Assembly (NCBI GenBank): GCA_023485205.1
Contig: JAMCZX010000013.1
Location: forward strand, 1 to 6,932
DNA from: Candidatus Omnitrophota bacterium
GTDB taxonomy: Bacteria > Ratteibacteria > UBA8468 > B48-G9 > DTJG01
Direction of reading: 5' to 3'
Length of the DNA stretch: 6,932 nucleotides
Positions within the stretch are counted from its first letter, which is position 1. Every line of letters begins with the position of its first letter. Both the position numbers and the translations under genes were made by a program. This document shows, piece by piece, positions 1 to 6,200 of the stretch. The notes under the pieces were generated by a model. That model saw only the letters and a program-made list of their open reading frames with translations. It was not told the DNA's origin and did no database searches.

Positions 1-39
1 TATGCCTCAAAAGAAGAAAAAAAACATTATTCGCTATGA
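1..39 (+). CDS. 3' end of an unidentified upstream gene (partial)
   Basis: Reading from base 1 gives twelve codons (YASKEEKKHYSL) and then TGA at 37-39. This TGA overlaps the nadB ATG at 36-38 in the classic ATGA arrangement, the same junction seen between proA and nadD in this window. That arrangement is the main reason to think this frame is the coding one. A second frame from base 2 ends at TGA 44-46, and the third runs open into nadB, so the assignment is not certain. Too little protein is present to name a function. If real, nadB is translationally coupled to this gene and lies in an operon that begins outside the window. Confidence 0.35.
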   Translation, partial: YASKEEKKHYSL

Positions 40-1646
40 TTCCTGAATATATTATTTCTTTTTCAACAGATGATATTCCGATTGAAAAAGTGGATTGCTT
101 GATTATTGGCTCAGGGGTTGCAGGTCTGCGGGCTTCTCTGGAATTAAAAGGGCTTAATATATTAATTGTAAACAAAGAATCAATTTTAGATAGTTGTTCC
201 TATAATGCCCAGGGTGGTGTGGCTGTATCCCTTTCTCCAGGAGATAATCCTCAATTACATCTAAAAGATACACTTAAAGCAGGTTGTTTTTTAAATAATG
301 TGGAATCTGTTAAAATTCTTGTGGAACAGGGACCTGCCCGGATTAAAGAATTAATATCCTGGGGAGCAGAATTTGATAAAGAAAACAATGATTTTGACTG
401 GACCATAGAAGCTGCTCATTCAGCAAAAAGGATTCTCCATTCTCATGGAGATAAAACAGGCAAAGAATTAGTCCGGGCTCTTTTAAAAAAATTTCATGAA
501 ACTATAGGCAATAAAATTGCTGAAGGATATTTTTTGATTGACCTTGTGGCAATTGAAAATAAAATATGCGGAGCAATTCTTTTTGATAAAAAAAAGAAAA
601 AAAATATTCTTATATATGCAAAAAAAATTATTCTTGCTTCCGGAGGCGCAAGTCAGATTTATCAGGAAACAACAAATCCTTTTTCCATAACAGGTGATGC
701 CCAGTCAGCTGTTTTAAGGAAAAATGGCATTTTAAGCAATATGGAGTTTATACAATTTCATCCAACAACTCTCTATCTTGCAGGAGCGCCAAGATTTTTA
801 ATTTCTGAATCTGTCCGTGGAGAAGGTGGGATTTTATTAGATAAACAGGGTAATCAATTTATGGAATTTTACCATCCTTTAAAAGAACTTGCTCCACGGG
901 ATATTGTAAGCAGGGCTATTATTCAGCATATGAAATCCACTTCTTCTCACTGTGTTTATCTTGATATCAGAAAACTTTCTTCTTCTTTTATAAAGAAAAG
1001 ATTTCCTGGAATTTACAAAACATGTCTTCAGTATGGTCTGGATATCACAAAAAATCTTATTCCTGTAAGACCTTCAGCCCATTATGTTATGGGTGGAATA
1101 CAAACAGATATATCCGGAAGAACATCCCTGTTAAATCTTTTTGCCTGTGGTGAATGCGCAGATGCCGGTGTTCAGGGGGCAAACAGGCTTGCTTCAAATT
1201 CTCTTTTGGAGGGACTGGTTTTTGGCGAAATAGCAGGAAGAACTGTCAGAGAGGAAATAGAAAAAAATATTTATAATCATGAAATTCAAACCTCTTATTT
1301 ACTAAAACAAAAAGAAAGATTATTTATAGATTGTGAGGATTTGCGTCGTTCAATAAAAAGTCTTATGTGGAAAAATGTTGGAATTGAACGACATGGTGAT
1401 TTATTAAAAGAAACTATAGAAAGACTGGATAATTGGACAAGATATGTATTTTTTAAGGAATTTTTTGATATCTCAGGCTGGGAAATTCAGAATATGCTTA
1501 TACTGGGTAAAGCTATTACTGTTTCTGCTTTAAGAAGACAGGAAAGCAGAGGAGCCCATTATAGAATAGATTTTCCCCAGACAAATGATGTAAACTGGAA
1601 AAAAAATCAGATAATAACCAAAACAGATTTATACCCGGACAAGTAA
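36..1646 (+). CDS. nadB: L-aspartate oxidase (NAD biosynthesis)
   Basis: This cytoplasmic FAD enzyme oxidises L-aspartate to iminoaspartate, which NadA condenses with dihydroxyacetone phosphate to give quinolinate, the first steps of de novo NAD synthesis. The protein has 536 residues, close to E. coli NadB at 540. The FAD Rossmann motif GSGVAG is at residues 25-30 and AQGG, part of the flavin site, at 58-61. The active-site set of the succinate dehydrogenase/aspartate oxidase family is visible: SESVRGEGG, APRDIVSRA with R288, RPSAHYVMGG with H349, and GECADAGVQGANRLASNSLLEG with E373. These sit about two residues before the E. coli counterparts. The C-terminal helical domain is present. The ATG at 36 leaves about 20 residues before the first beta strand. 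The frame stays open to the window edge, but the probable ATGA overlap with the upstream gene favours this start. An A8-G-A8 tract at 588-604 encodes a lysine run. NadA and NadC are not in the window. Confidence 0.96.
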   Translation: MIPEYIISFSTDDIPIEKVDCLIIGSGVAGLRASLELKGLNILIVNKESILDSCSYNAQGGVAVSLSPGDNPQLHLKDTLKAGCFLNNVESVKILVEQGPARIKELISWGAEFDKENNDFDWTIEAAHSAKRILHSHGDKTGKELVRALLKKFHETIGNKIAEGYFLIDLVAIENKICGAILFDKKKKKNILIYAKKIILASGGASQIYQETTNPFSITGDAQSAVLRKNGILSNMEFIQFHPTTLYLAGAPRFLISESVRGEGGILLDKQGNQFMEFYHPLKELAPRDIVSRAIIQHMKSTSSHCVYLDIRKLSSSFIKKRFPGIYKTCLQYGLDITKNLIPVRPSAHYVMGGIQTDISGRTSLLNLFACGECADAGVQGANRLASNSLLEGLVFGEIAGRTVREEIEKNIYNHEIQTSYLLKQKERLFIDCEDLRRSIKSLMWKNVGIERHGDLLKETIERLDNWTRYVFFKEFFDISGWEIQNMLILGKAITVSALRRQESRGAHYRIDFPQTNDVNWKKNQIITKTDLYPDK

Positions 1647-1653
1647 TTGAGCA

Positions 1654-1662
1654 AGATAGGTA
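1654..1662 (+). repeat. 9-bp direct repeat AGATAGGTA, left copy
   Basis: AGATAGGTA occurs here, just after the nadB stop, and again at 1789-1797. The two copies bracket the folded element at 1675-1755. They could be a target-site duplication around a small inserted element, or two copies of a regulator half-site. Seven bases after this copy lies TAAAAT (1670-1675), a weak -10-like hexamer. Confidence 0.5.
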
Positions 1663-1674
1663 GTTTTATTAAAA

Positions 1675-1755
1675 TAAGTTTGGATTGTCTTTTCAGCCTT
1701 CGGCTGATTCGCCGTGCTGTGTGGCGAAGAGATGAGAAGAGCAATCCATAACTTA
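1675..1755. other. Large imperfect inverted repeat with two apical hairpins
   Basis: Bases 1675-1694 pair with 1734-1755 over 20 positions: TAAGTT/AACTTA, TGGATTG/CAATCCA and TCTTTTC/GAGAAGA. The exceptions are bulges at T1749 and G1741 and one G-T wobble. Inside are two smaller hairpins: 1695-1705 (AGCC, loop TTC, GGCT; a fifth C-G pair is possible with 1694/1706) and 1708-1728 (TTCGCC, nine-base loop, GGCGAA). This gives a three-way-junction-like fold that is GC-richer than its surroundings. No U tract follows on the + strand, so it is not a standard intrinsic terminator for nadB. It contains no convincing reading frame. It could be a REP- or MITE-like repeat, a structured nadB 3' UTR or a small RNA. 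I do not recognise it as a known RNA family. Confidence 0.6.
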
Positions 1756-1783
1756 GCTCTTCCTTTAGATAAAAGAATTTTTA

Positions 1784-1797
1784 TACCTAGATAGGTA
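1784..1797. promoter_or_regulatory. Possible operator: palindrome TACCTAGATAGGTA
   Basis: TACCT and AGGTA form 5-bp inverted arms around AGAT. The site ends nine bases before the TATAAT hexamer at 1807, in the place of a -35 region, where a bound repressor or activator could act. Its right half is the second copy of the AGATAGGTA repeat. Binding by a regulator is an inference from position and symmetry only. Confidence 0.35.
1789..1797 (+). repeat. 9-bp direct repeat AGATAGGTA, right copy
   Basis: This is an exact copy of the sequence at 1654-1662. It lies directly upstream of the slipin promoter and overlaps the palindrome at 1784-1797. The start-to-start distance between the copies is 135 bp. 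Confidence 0.5.
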
Positions 1798-1803
1798 ATT
1801 GTG

Positions 1804-1812
1804 TGATATAAT
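1804..1812 (+). promoter_or_regulatory. Extended -10 promoter for the slipin operon
   Basis: TG at 1804-1805, one base, then a perfect TATAAT at 1807-1812 makes an extended -10 element of the sigma-70 class. No TTGACA-like -35 lies 16-18 bases upstream, which extended -10 promoters can tolerate. Transcription would start near 1818-1820, leaving a leader of about 50 nt before the slipin ATG. This is the only good promoter I see in the gap, and it probably serves the genes from slipin to pheS. Confidence 0.65.
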
Positions 1813-1825
1813 ACCCTTATAGGGT
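1813..1825. promoter_or_regulatory. Inverted repeat ACCCT-TAT-AGGGT at the transcription start
   Basis: Perfect 5-bp arms are separated by TAT, directly after the -10 hexamer and covering the expected start site. It could be an operator. It is less likely to be a 5' mRNA hairpin, because the start probably falls inside it. Arms of this length can arise by chance in A/T-rich DNA. Confidence 0.3.
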
Positions 1826-1857
1826 TTAAAATTATTCATTTTATTAACATAAAGAAC

Positions 1858-1865
1858 AAGGGAGG
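1858..1865 (+). promoter_or_regulatory. Strong ribosome binding site AAGGGAGG for slipin
   Basis: AAGGGAGG closely matches the anti-Shine-Dalgarno and lies five bases before the ATG at 1871, which fixes that start. It is the strongest Shine-Dalgarno in the window, so the slipin may be translated more than the genes behind it. Confidence 0.8.
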
Positions 1866-1870
1866 ATAAT

Positions 1871-2668
1871 ATGTTTATAGGGATTGTTGTAGTTTTAATA
1901 ATATTAATATGGCTTATAACAAATACAATAAAGATTGTTCCTGAATATGAAAGAGGTGTGGTGTTCAGATTGGGTAGACTTATGGGCGCTCGTGGGCCGG
2001 GTCTTTTCTTGCTGATTCCCGGTATTGAAAAGATGGTAAAGATGAGCCTTCGAACAATTACTTTTGAAGTTACACCTCAGGAAATGATGACAAAAGACAA
2101 TGTCCCTGTTCAGGTAAATGCTGTTATATGGTTTAGGATAATAGACCCTTCTAAGGCTGTTGTAAATGTTGAAAATTTCAGTCTTGCCACTATGCAAGTT
2201 GCTCAAACAACTCTTAGGAGTGTTCTTGGTCAGGTGGACCTTGACAGTCTGCTTTCAGACAGGGAAACAATAAACAGTAAACTTCAACAGATTATAGATG
2301 AACAAACAGCCCCCTGGGGAATAAAAGTAAGTCTTGTTGAGGTCAAGGATGTTCAGGTTCCTGATACAATGAAGAGGATGATGGCAAGACAGGCTGAGGT
2401 GGAAAGAGACAGACGGGCAAAGGTTATTAATGCAGAAGGGGAATTTCAGGCAAGTGAGAAACTTGTTATGGCGGGTCAAAAGATGTCAGAAAACCCTCTG
2501 GCTATTCAATTAAGATATTTACAGACAGCAACAGAAATAGCTTCTTCTGACAAGACTTCCACGCTTGTTTTCCCTATACCTATAGAGTTATTCAATCTGT
2601 TTACAAAAATAATAGATAATAAAAAACCAGCAGAAGAAACAGAAAATAAAAAAACAGAAGATAAATAA
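1871..2668 (+). CDS. Slipin/stomatin-like SPFH (band 7) membrane protein
   Basis: This is a membrane-anchored scaffold protein of the SPFH family. Relatives oligomerise in membranes and are linked to membrane microdomains and to protease or channel control; the specific role is unknown. The protein has 265 residues. A hydrophobic N-terminal segment (about residues 2-17) anchors it. The stomatin-type start of the SPFH domain follows, VPEYERGVVFRLGRL at 23-37, then GARGPGLFLLIPGI at 39-52. The domain runs to roughly residue 165 and leads into a charged helix likely to form coiled coil (RQAEVERDRRAKVINAEGE, 173-191). The Lys/Glu-rich C-terminus (KKPAEETENKKTEDK) looks disordered. Bacterial slipins often sit beside an NfeD-family gene; none is present within the window. 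The gene follows the only good promoter and ends 7 nt before tyrA. Its codons look less A/T-extreme than its neighbours'. HflK/HflC and prohibitin are less likely, given the stomatin signature and the absence of a paired gene. Confidence 0.9.
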   Translation: MFIGIVVVLIILIWLITNTIKIVPEYERGVVFRLGRLMGARGPGLFLLIPGIEKMVKMSLRTITFEVTPQEMMTKDNVPVQVNAVIWFRIIDPSKAVVNVENFSLATMQVAQTTLRSVLGQVDLDSLLSDRETINSKLQQIIDEQTAPWGIKVSLVEVKDVQVPDTMKRMMARQAEVERDRRAKVINAEGEFQASEKLVMAGQKMSENPLAIQLRYLQTATEIASSDKTSTLVFPIPIELFNLFTKIIDNKKPAEETENKKTEDK

Positions 2669-2675
2669 TTAAATT

Positions 2676-3563
2676 ATGCCTGAATTTGAAAATATTGGCA
2701 TTGTAGGTTTGGGTTTCCTTGGGGGTTCATTAGGGCTTGCTATTAAAAAAAGATATATTGCTAAAAAAGTTTTGGGTTTAACAAGAACACATGAAACACT
2801 TATAAAATCTGAAAAAATTGGAGCGATTGATAAAGGATTCACATCTTTTAAAGAATTTATAAATGAGGTGGATTTTTTAATTCTTTGCGCTCCGGTTCTT
2901 TCAAATAATAAATATATTAAGGATATTATTTCTTTTAAACCTGAATTGTTTTTTACAGATATAGGCAGTACAAAATCTTCAATTGTAAAATATGTTGATT
3001 CCTGTTTTTCAGATTATCATAATTTTGTAGGTTCTCATCCAATTGCAGGGTCTGAAAAAAAAGGTATTGATTTTTCAAATTCTGATATTTTTGAGAATAA
3101 AATAATAATCTTAACCCCGGGAGAAAAGAGTAGTCCATTATCTGTCAGTGGAATAGAAAAATTCTGGAAATCTCTTGGTGGGAAGACTTTTATTATGGAT
3201 TCAGAAAAACATGATGAAATCCTTGCATATACAAGTCACTTTCCGCATGCTGTCATATTTACCCTGTGTAAAACCTTAGAGGAGAAAATAAATAATAAAG
3301 AGTTTTCATTGAGTGTTGGCAGTGGATTAAAAGATACAACCCGGATAGCATCAAGCAGCGTGGAAATGTGGGAAGAAATATTTTTAGATAATAGTTTAAA
3401 TGTTTTGTTGTTAATTGAAAAATTTAAAAAAGAACTGGATGAATTTGAAGATATTCTTAAAAGCAAAGATATATCAAGACTGGAAAAATATTTATACCAG
3501 GCTAAAAATATAAGAAAAATAATAGAACAAAATGGACAGAAAAAATATTCTGAAAAAAGTTAA
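2676..3563 (+). CDS. tyrA: Prephenate dehydrogenase (tyrosine biosynthesis)
   Basis: The enzyme oxidatively decarboxylates prephenate to 4-hydroxyphenylpyruvate using NAD(P)+, the committed step to tyrosine. The protein has 295 residues with a Rossmann nucleotide motif GLGFLG at 11-16. Family motifs follow in order: DIGSTK at 95-100, GSHPIAGSE at 119-127 (H121 is the likely catalytic histidine), SHFPH at 187-191, and KDTTRIA at 219-225 with R223, the expected prephenate-binding arginine. MW and the following helices complete the all-helical dimerisation domain. There is no chorismate mutase or ACT domain, so this is the monofunctional form. An arogenate dehydrogenase activity cannot be excluded from sequence. 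The start at 2676 leaves six residues before the first beta strand, so it is well placed. No Shine-Dalgarno is seen in the 7-nt gap after slipin, so translation may depend on coupling. The 3' end overlaps proB by 32 nt. Confidence 0.94.
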   Translation: MPEFENIGIVGLGFLGGSLGLAIKKRYIAKKVLGLTRTHETLIKSEKIGAIDKGFTSFKEFINEVDFLILCAPVLSNNKYIKDIISFKPELFFTDIGSTKSSIVKYVDSCFSDYHNFVGSHPIAGSEKKGIDFSNSDIFENKIIILTPGEKSSPLSVSGIEKFWKSLGGKTFIMDSEKHDEILAYTSHFPHAVIFTLCKTLEEKINNKEFSLSVGSGLKDTTRIASSSVEMWEEIFLDNSLNVLLLIEKFKKELDEFEDILKSKDISRLEKYLYQAKNIRKIIEQNGQKKYSEKS

Positions 3564-4344
3564 AAATGTAGTAATAAAAATAGGAACACAGGTCTTAATT
3601 CATGAAAATAACAGGGTGGATACCTCAATAATTGAACATCTGGGAGAACAGATTGTATGGCTTATTTCCCAGGGGAAAAGAGTGGTAATTGTCACCTCAG
3701 GGGCAATTGGCGCCGGTATTCAGATACTTGGATGGAAAAAAAGACCTGAAGAAATTGAAAAACTTCAGGCTGCAGCAAGTGTCGGGCAGAGTAGACTTAT
3801 GAGATTATATGAAAGAATTTTCAGAGAGGAGGGATATAATGTTGGACAGGTTCTTCTTACAAGGGATATTTTTGAAATTAAAGAAAGAAGAGAAATGGCA
3901 AAACTCACATTAAAGACACTTCTTGATAATAACATTATTCCAATAATTAATGAAAATGATGCCATAGCAGTTGAAGAAATAAAATTTGGTGATAATGACT
4001 ATTTATCCTCCCTTGTTGTTCATCTTCTTAATGCGGATTGTCTTATTTTGCTTACAGATGTAAATGGATTTTATGAGTTAGACCCAAAGCATAATAATAA
4101 TATAGAACCTGTAAAAGAAATAATATGGAATTCACAGCAAATGAATAAAATAAAACAGGTTGCTAAAAAAGGCAGTCCATCTTTAAAAGGCGTGGGTGGT
4201 ATGGTTTCCAAAGTAGATGCAATTGATAAAGTTTTAAGAGAAAATAAAATATGTATTATTGCAAATGGTAAAAAATCATGGATTCTTAAAGACATATTTC
4301 AGAAAGAAAACATAGGAACTCTTTTTTTACCTGGGATTAAATAA
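3532..4344 (+). CDS. proB: Glutamate 5-kinase, short form without PUA domain
   Basis: The enzyme phosphorylates L-glutamate with ATP to gamma-glutamyl phosphate, the first and usually proline-inhibited step of proline synthesis. The protein is an amino-acid-kinase domain of 270 residues. It shows VVIKIGTQVL at 13-22 with K16, VTSGAIGAG at 54-62, NEND at 140-143 in the glutamate-binding region, FGDND at 152-156, TDVNGFY, and GVGGMVSK at 220-227. It ends soon after the IGTLF strand, so the C-terminal PUA domain of the 367-residue E. coli enzyme is absent. PUA-less forms are known in other bacteria, so this need not be a truncation. The position usually GS in the first loop is GT (G18-T19). The ATG at 3532 lies inside tyrA, 32 nt before its end, and gives the usual N-terminus. 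No clear Shine-Dalgarno precedes it, so coupling to tyrA translation is likely. ProA follows after 18 nt. Confidence 0.94.
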   Translation: MDRKNILKKVKNVVIKIGTQVLIHENNRVDTSIIEHLGEQIVWLISQGKRVVIVTSGAIGAGIQILGWKKRPEEIEKLQAAASVGQSRLMRLYERIFREEGYNVGQVLLTRDIFEIKERREMAKLTLKTLLDNNIIPIINENDAIAVEEIKFGDNDYLSSLVVHLLNADCLILLTDVNGFYELDPKHNNNIEPVKEIIWNSQQMNKIKQVAKKGSPSLKGVGGMVSKVDAIDKVLRENKICIIANGKKSWILKDIFQKENIGTLFLPGIK

Positions 4345-4348
4345 TATT

Positions 4349-4353
4349 GGAGG
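4349..4353 (+). promoter_or_regulatory. Ribosome binding site GGAGG for proA
   Basis: GGAGG lies nine bases before the ATG at 4363 and supports that start. A nearer ATG at 4355 is out of frame and closes after three codons. Confidence 0.7.
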
Positions 4354-4362
4354 AATGAATAT

Positions 4363-5619
4363 ATGACCTGGCAGGAAATAATTAAACAACAGATTAAAAA
4401 TGTAAAACAGGCATCTTTTGAATTTTCACAGTTAACCGGAGAAAAAAAGAATAAATTTTTATTAATTCTATCATCTCTTCTGGAAGAAAAAAAAGAGGAA
4501 ATAATTCATGAAAATTCAAAAGATATAGAACAATGTAAAAAAAATAATTATTCCAAGTCTTTTATAGACAGACTGCTTTTAACTCCTGAAAGAATAAGTA
4601 AAATGTCAAATTCCTTGAAAGATGTATCTGCTTTAAAAGACCCTGTGGGTGAAATATTTTATCAGACTGTCAGACCAAACGGGCTTATTATAAAAAAAAT
4701 AAGGGTCCCGATAGGGGTTATTGGTATTATTTATGAGTCCCGTCCGGATGTTACTATTGAGGCTGCAAGTCTTTGTATAAAGTCCGGTAATTGTGTGGTT
4801 CTTAAGGGAGGAAAAGAATCCATAAATTCCAATATAATTTTGACAAAAATTATACAACAAGCCCTTAAAAAAACAGAAATAAATTCCAATGGTATTCATT
4901 ATATTTCCATAGGCGGGCGTCAGGCTGTAAGATTTATATTGAAAATGAAAGAATATATAGACCTTATTATTCCAAGAGGGGGGGAATCCTTGATTGAGGC
5001 GGTGACTAATTATAGCCGTATTCCTGTTATAAAGCATTATAAAGGGATTTGTCACACCTATGTGGATATAGATGCTGACCTTGCCATGGCGCAGAATATT
5101 TGTTATAATGCTAAGATTCAAAGACCTGCCACATGTAATGCCATGGAAACTCTTCTTGTCCATAAAGGTATAGCAGAAAAATTTCTTCCTGATATGGCTA
5201 AAATATTTAAACAGGCAAATGTTGAAATGCGCGGTTGTCCGGAAACATTATCTATTCTTCCTGATATTATTTCTGCAACAGAAGAGGATTGGGATAAAGA
5301 GTATCTGGACCTGATACTTTCAATAAAAATTGTCCAGGATATTGATGAAGCCATTGCCCATATAAATAAATACGGGACAAAACATTCTGATGCTATCATT
5401 ACTAATAATCAAAAAACTGCGGAAAAATTTTTGTTGTCTGTTGATTCTGCATGTGTATATCATAATGCTTCAACCAGATTTACAGATGGTGGAGAATTTG
5501 GAATGGGAGCAGAAATTGGCATTAGTACTGATAAGATTCATGCAAGAGGTCCTATGGCTCTGGAAGAACTTACAATTTATAAATACCTGATATATGGAAA
5601 TGGGCAGGTAAGAAAATGA
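4363..5619 (+). CDS. proA: Gamma-glutamyl phosphate reductase (proline biosynthesis)
   Basis: The enzyme reduces gamma-glutamyl phosphate with NADPH to glutamate semialdehyde, which cyclises to pyrroline-5-carboxylate; it works directly after ProB in the cytoplasm. The protein has 418 residues, almost the same as E. coli ProA (417), and belongs to the aldehyde dehydrogenase superfamily. Visible motifs are RVPIGVIGIIYESRP at 114-128, cofactor-domain SGNCVVLKGGKES, PRGGES at 204-209, PATCNAMETLLVH with the catalytic cysteine C258, and FGMGAEIG at 379-386. The ending HARGPMALEELTIYKYL is typical of the family. The start is supported by GGAGG nine bases upstream. Its stop overlaps the nadD start as ATGA at 5616-5619. 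The adjacent proB-proA order is the common arrangement for the pathway. Several A7-A8 tracts occur in the gene, but the frame is intact. Confidence 0.97.
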   Translation: MTWQEIIKQQIKNVKQASFEFSQLTGEKKNKFLLILSSLLEEKKEEIIHENSKDIEQCKKNNYSKSFIDRLLLTPERISKMSNSLKDVSALKDPVGEIFYQTVRPNGLIIKKIRVPIGVIGIIYESRPDVTIEAASLCIKSGNCVVLKGGKESINSNIILTKIIQQALKKTEINSNGIHYISIGGRQAVRFILKMKEYIDLIIPRGGESLIEAVTNYSRIPVIKHYKGICHTYVDIDADLAMAQNICYNAKIQRPATCNAMETLLVHKGIAEKFLPDMAKIFKQANVEMRGCPETLSILPDIISATEEDWDKEYLDLILSIKIVQDIDEAIAHINKYGTKHSDAIITNNQKTAEKFLLSVDSACVYHNASTRFTDGGEFGMGAEIGISTDKIHARGPMALEELTIYKYLIYGNGQVRK

Positions 5620-6200
5620 CAGATAAAAATATTAATCTTGGGATTTTAGGAGGTTCTTTTGACCCTGTGCATATAGGTCATCTTATTATTGCCCAGACAG
5701 CCCTTTATCAATTTAATCTTGATAAGGTTATTTTTATTCCTTCTGGTAAACCTTCCCATAGACATCTTCCGATTGCAGATAGTTCTGACAGATTCAAAAT
5801 GGTTGAACTTGCCATAGAAGATAATCCTGATTTTGAAATTTCTGACATGGAAATTAAAAATAATGCTGTTTCTTATACCTATGATACTATTCTGGAAATA
5901 AAAAAAAATTTTCCAGAGGCAGATATATTTTTTATACTGGGTAGTGATGCTTTTGATATTATTGAAAAATGGAAAAATATTAATCTTTTATCCAGAGAAG
6001 TTGTTTTTCTGGTTGCATCCAGGGATAAAAAAAAAGAAATAAAACATTCCCCGGATATTAAAAATTTTTTTATTGATAATTTTTGTATAGAAATATCATC
6101 AAGTTCTATAAGGAATCTTTGCAAAGATAAAAAATCCATTAAATATCTTGTTCCTGAAAAAGTCAGGGAATATATTGAAAGGAAACATTTGTATGAGTAA
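5616..6200 (+). CDS. nadD: Nicotinate-nucleotide adenylyltransferase
   Basis: The enzyme transfers AMP from ATP to nicotinate mononucleotide, giving deamido-NAD, the penultimate step of NAD synthesis and a partner to NadB at the other end of the window. The protein has 194 residues, near the usual 190-215. The nucleotidyltransferase signature GGSFDPVHIGH is at 12-22 with the HxGH pair H19/H22. IPSGKPSHR follows, then FILGSDAF, and SSSSIR at 161-166, the ISSTxIR-type ATP-binding motif. The C-terminus LVPEKVREYIERKHLY is typical of the family. The start overlaps the proA stop by four bases, so translation is coupled. Two A9 tracts, 5900-5908 and 6027-6035, lie inside an intact frame. Bases 5923-5951 recur exactly at the window end; the copy here fits the NadD family (DIFFILGSDA) and so is the genuine one. 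In many bacteria nadD is followed by rsfS or yqeK; here pheS follows directly. Confidence 0.95.
   Translation: MTDKNINLGILGGSFDPVHIGHLIIAQTALYQFNLDKVIFIPSGKPSHRHLPIADSSDRFKMVELAIEDNPDFEISDMEIKNNAVSYTYDTILEIKKNFPEADIFFILGSDAFDIIEKWKNINLLSREVVFLVASRDKKKEIKHSPDIKNFFIDNFCIEISSSSIRNLCKDKKSIKYLVPEKVREYIERKHLYE
5923..5951 (+). repeat. 29-bp direct repeat, genuine copy inside nadD
   Basis: These 29 bases encode part of the conserved NadD segment IFFILGSDA. They are identical to 6904-6932 at the window end. The flanking base differs (G at 5922, A at 6903), so the identity begins exactly here. Confidence 0.9.
6181..6183 (+). promoter_or_regulatory. Ribosome binding site (AAAGGAAA core) for pheS
   Basis: GGA within AAAGGAAA, inside the 3' end of nadD, lies nine bases before the pheS ATG at 6193. 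It is modest, but it supports this start over later ATG codons. Confidence 0.5.

Noticed and set aside
2..46. A 14-residue ORF from ATG 2 to TGA 44-46
   Set aside because: It is very short, has no visible ribosome site within the window, and overlaps nadB by 11 nt. The frame ending at 39 with an ATGA overlap is the better candidate for the upstream gene.
1675..1755. Intrinsic terminator of nadB
   Set aside because: The hairpin is large and interrupted, and no U tract follows on the + strand. A TTTT run does follow it on the minus strand, but no minus-strand gene is there to terminate.
1647..1870. A tRNA or small protein gene in the gap
   Set aside because: The paired arms do not form a cloverleaf, there is no T-loop consensus, and no frame with a ribosome site of useful length is present before the slipin start.
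1904..2206. A 100-codon minus-strand frame opposite the slipin gene
   Set aside because: It is fully antisense to a well-supported gene and shows no motif or ribosome site that would favour it.
4633..5163. A 176-codon open frame on the minus strand opposite proA
   Set aside because: It lies wholly within a clear proA, has no recognisable domain and a low-complexity Phe/Tyr/Asn/Ile composition. It is a shadow of the A/T-rich coding strand.
5390..5590. A 66-codon plus-strand frame inside proA in another phase
   Set aside because: The proA frame carries conserved family motifs through this region, so the alternative frame is incidental.
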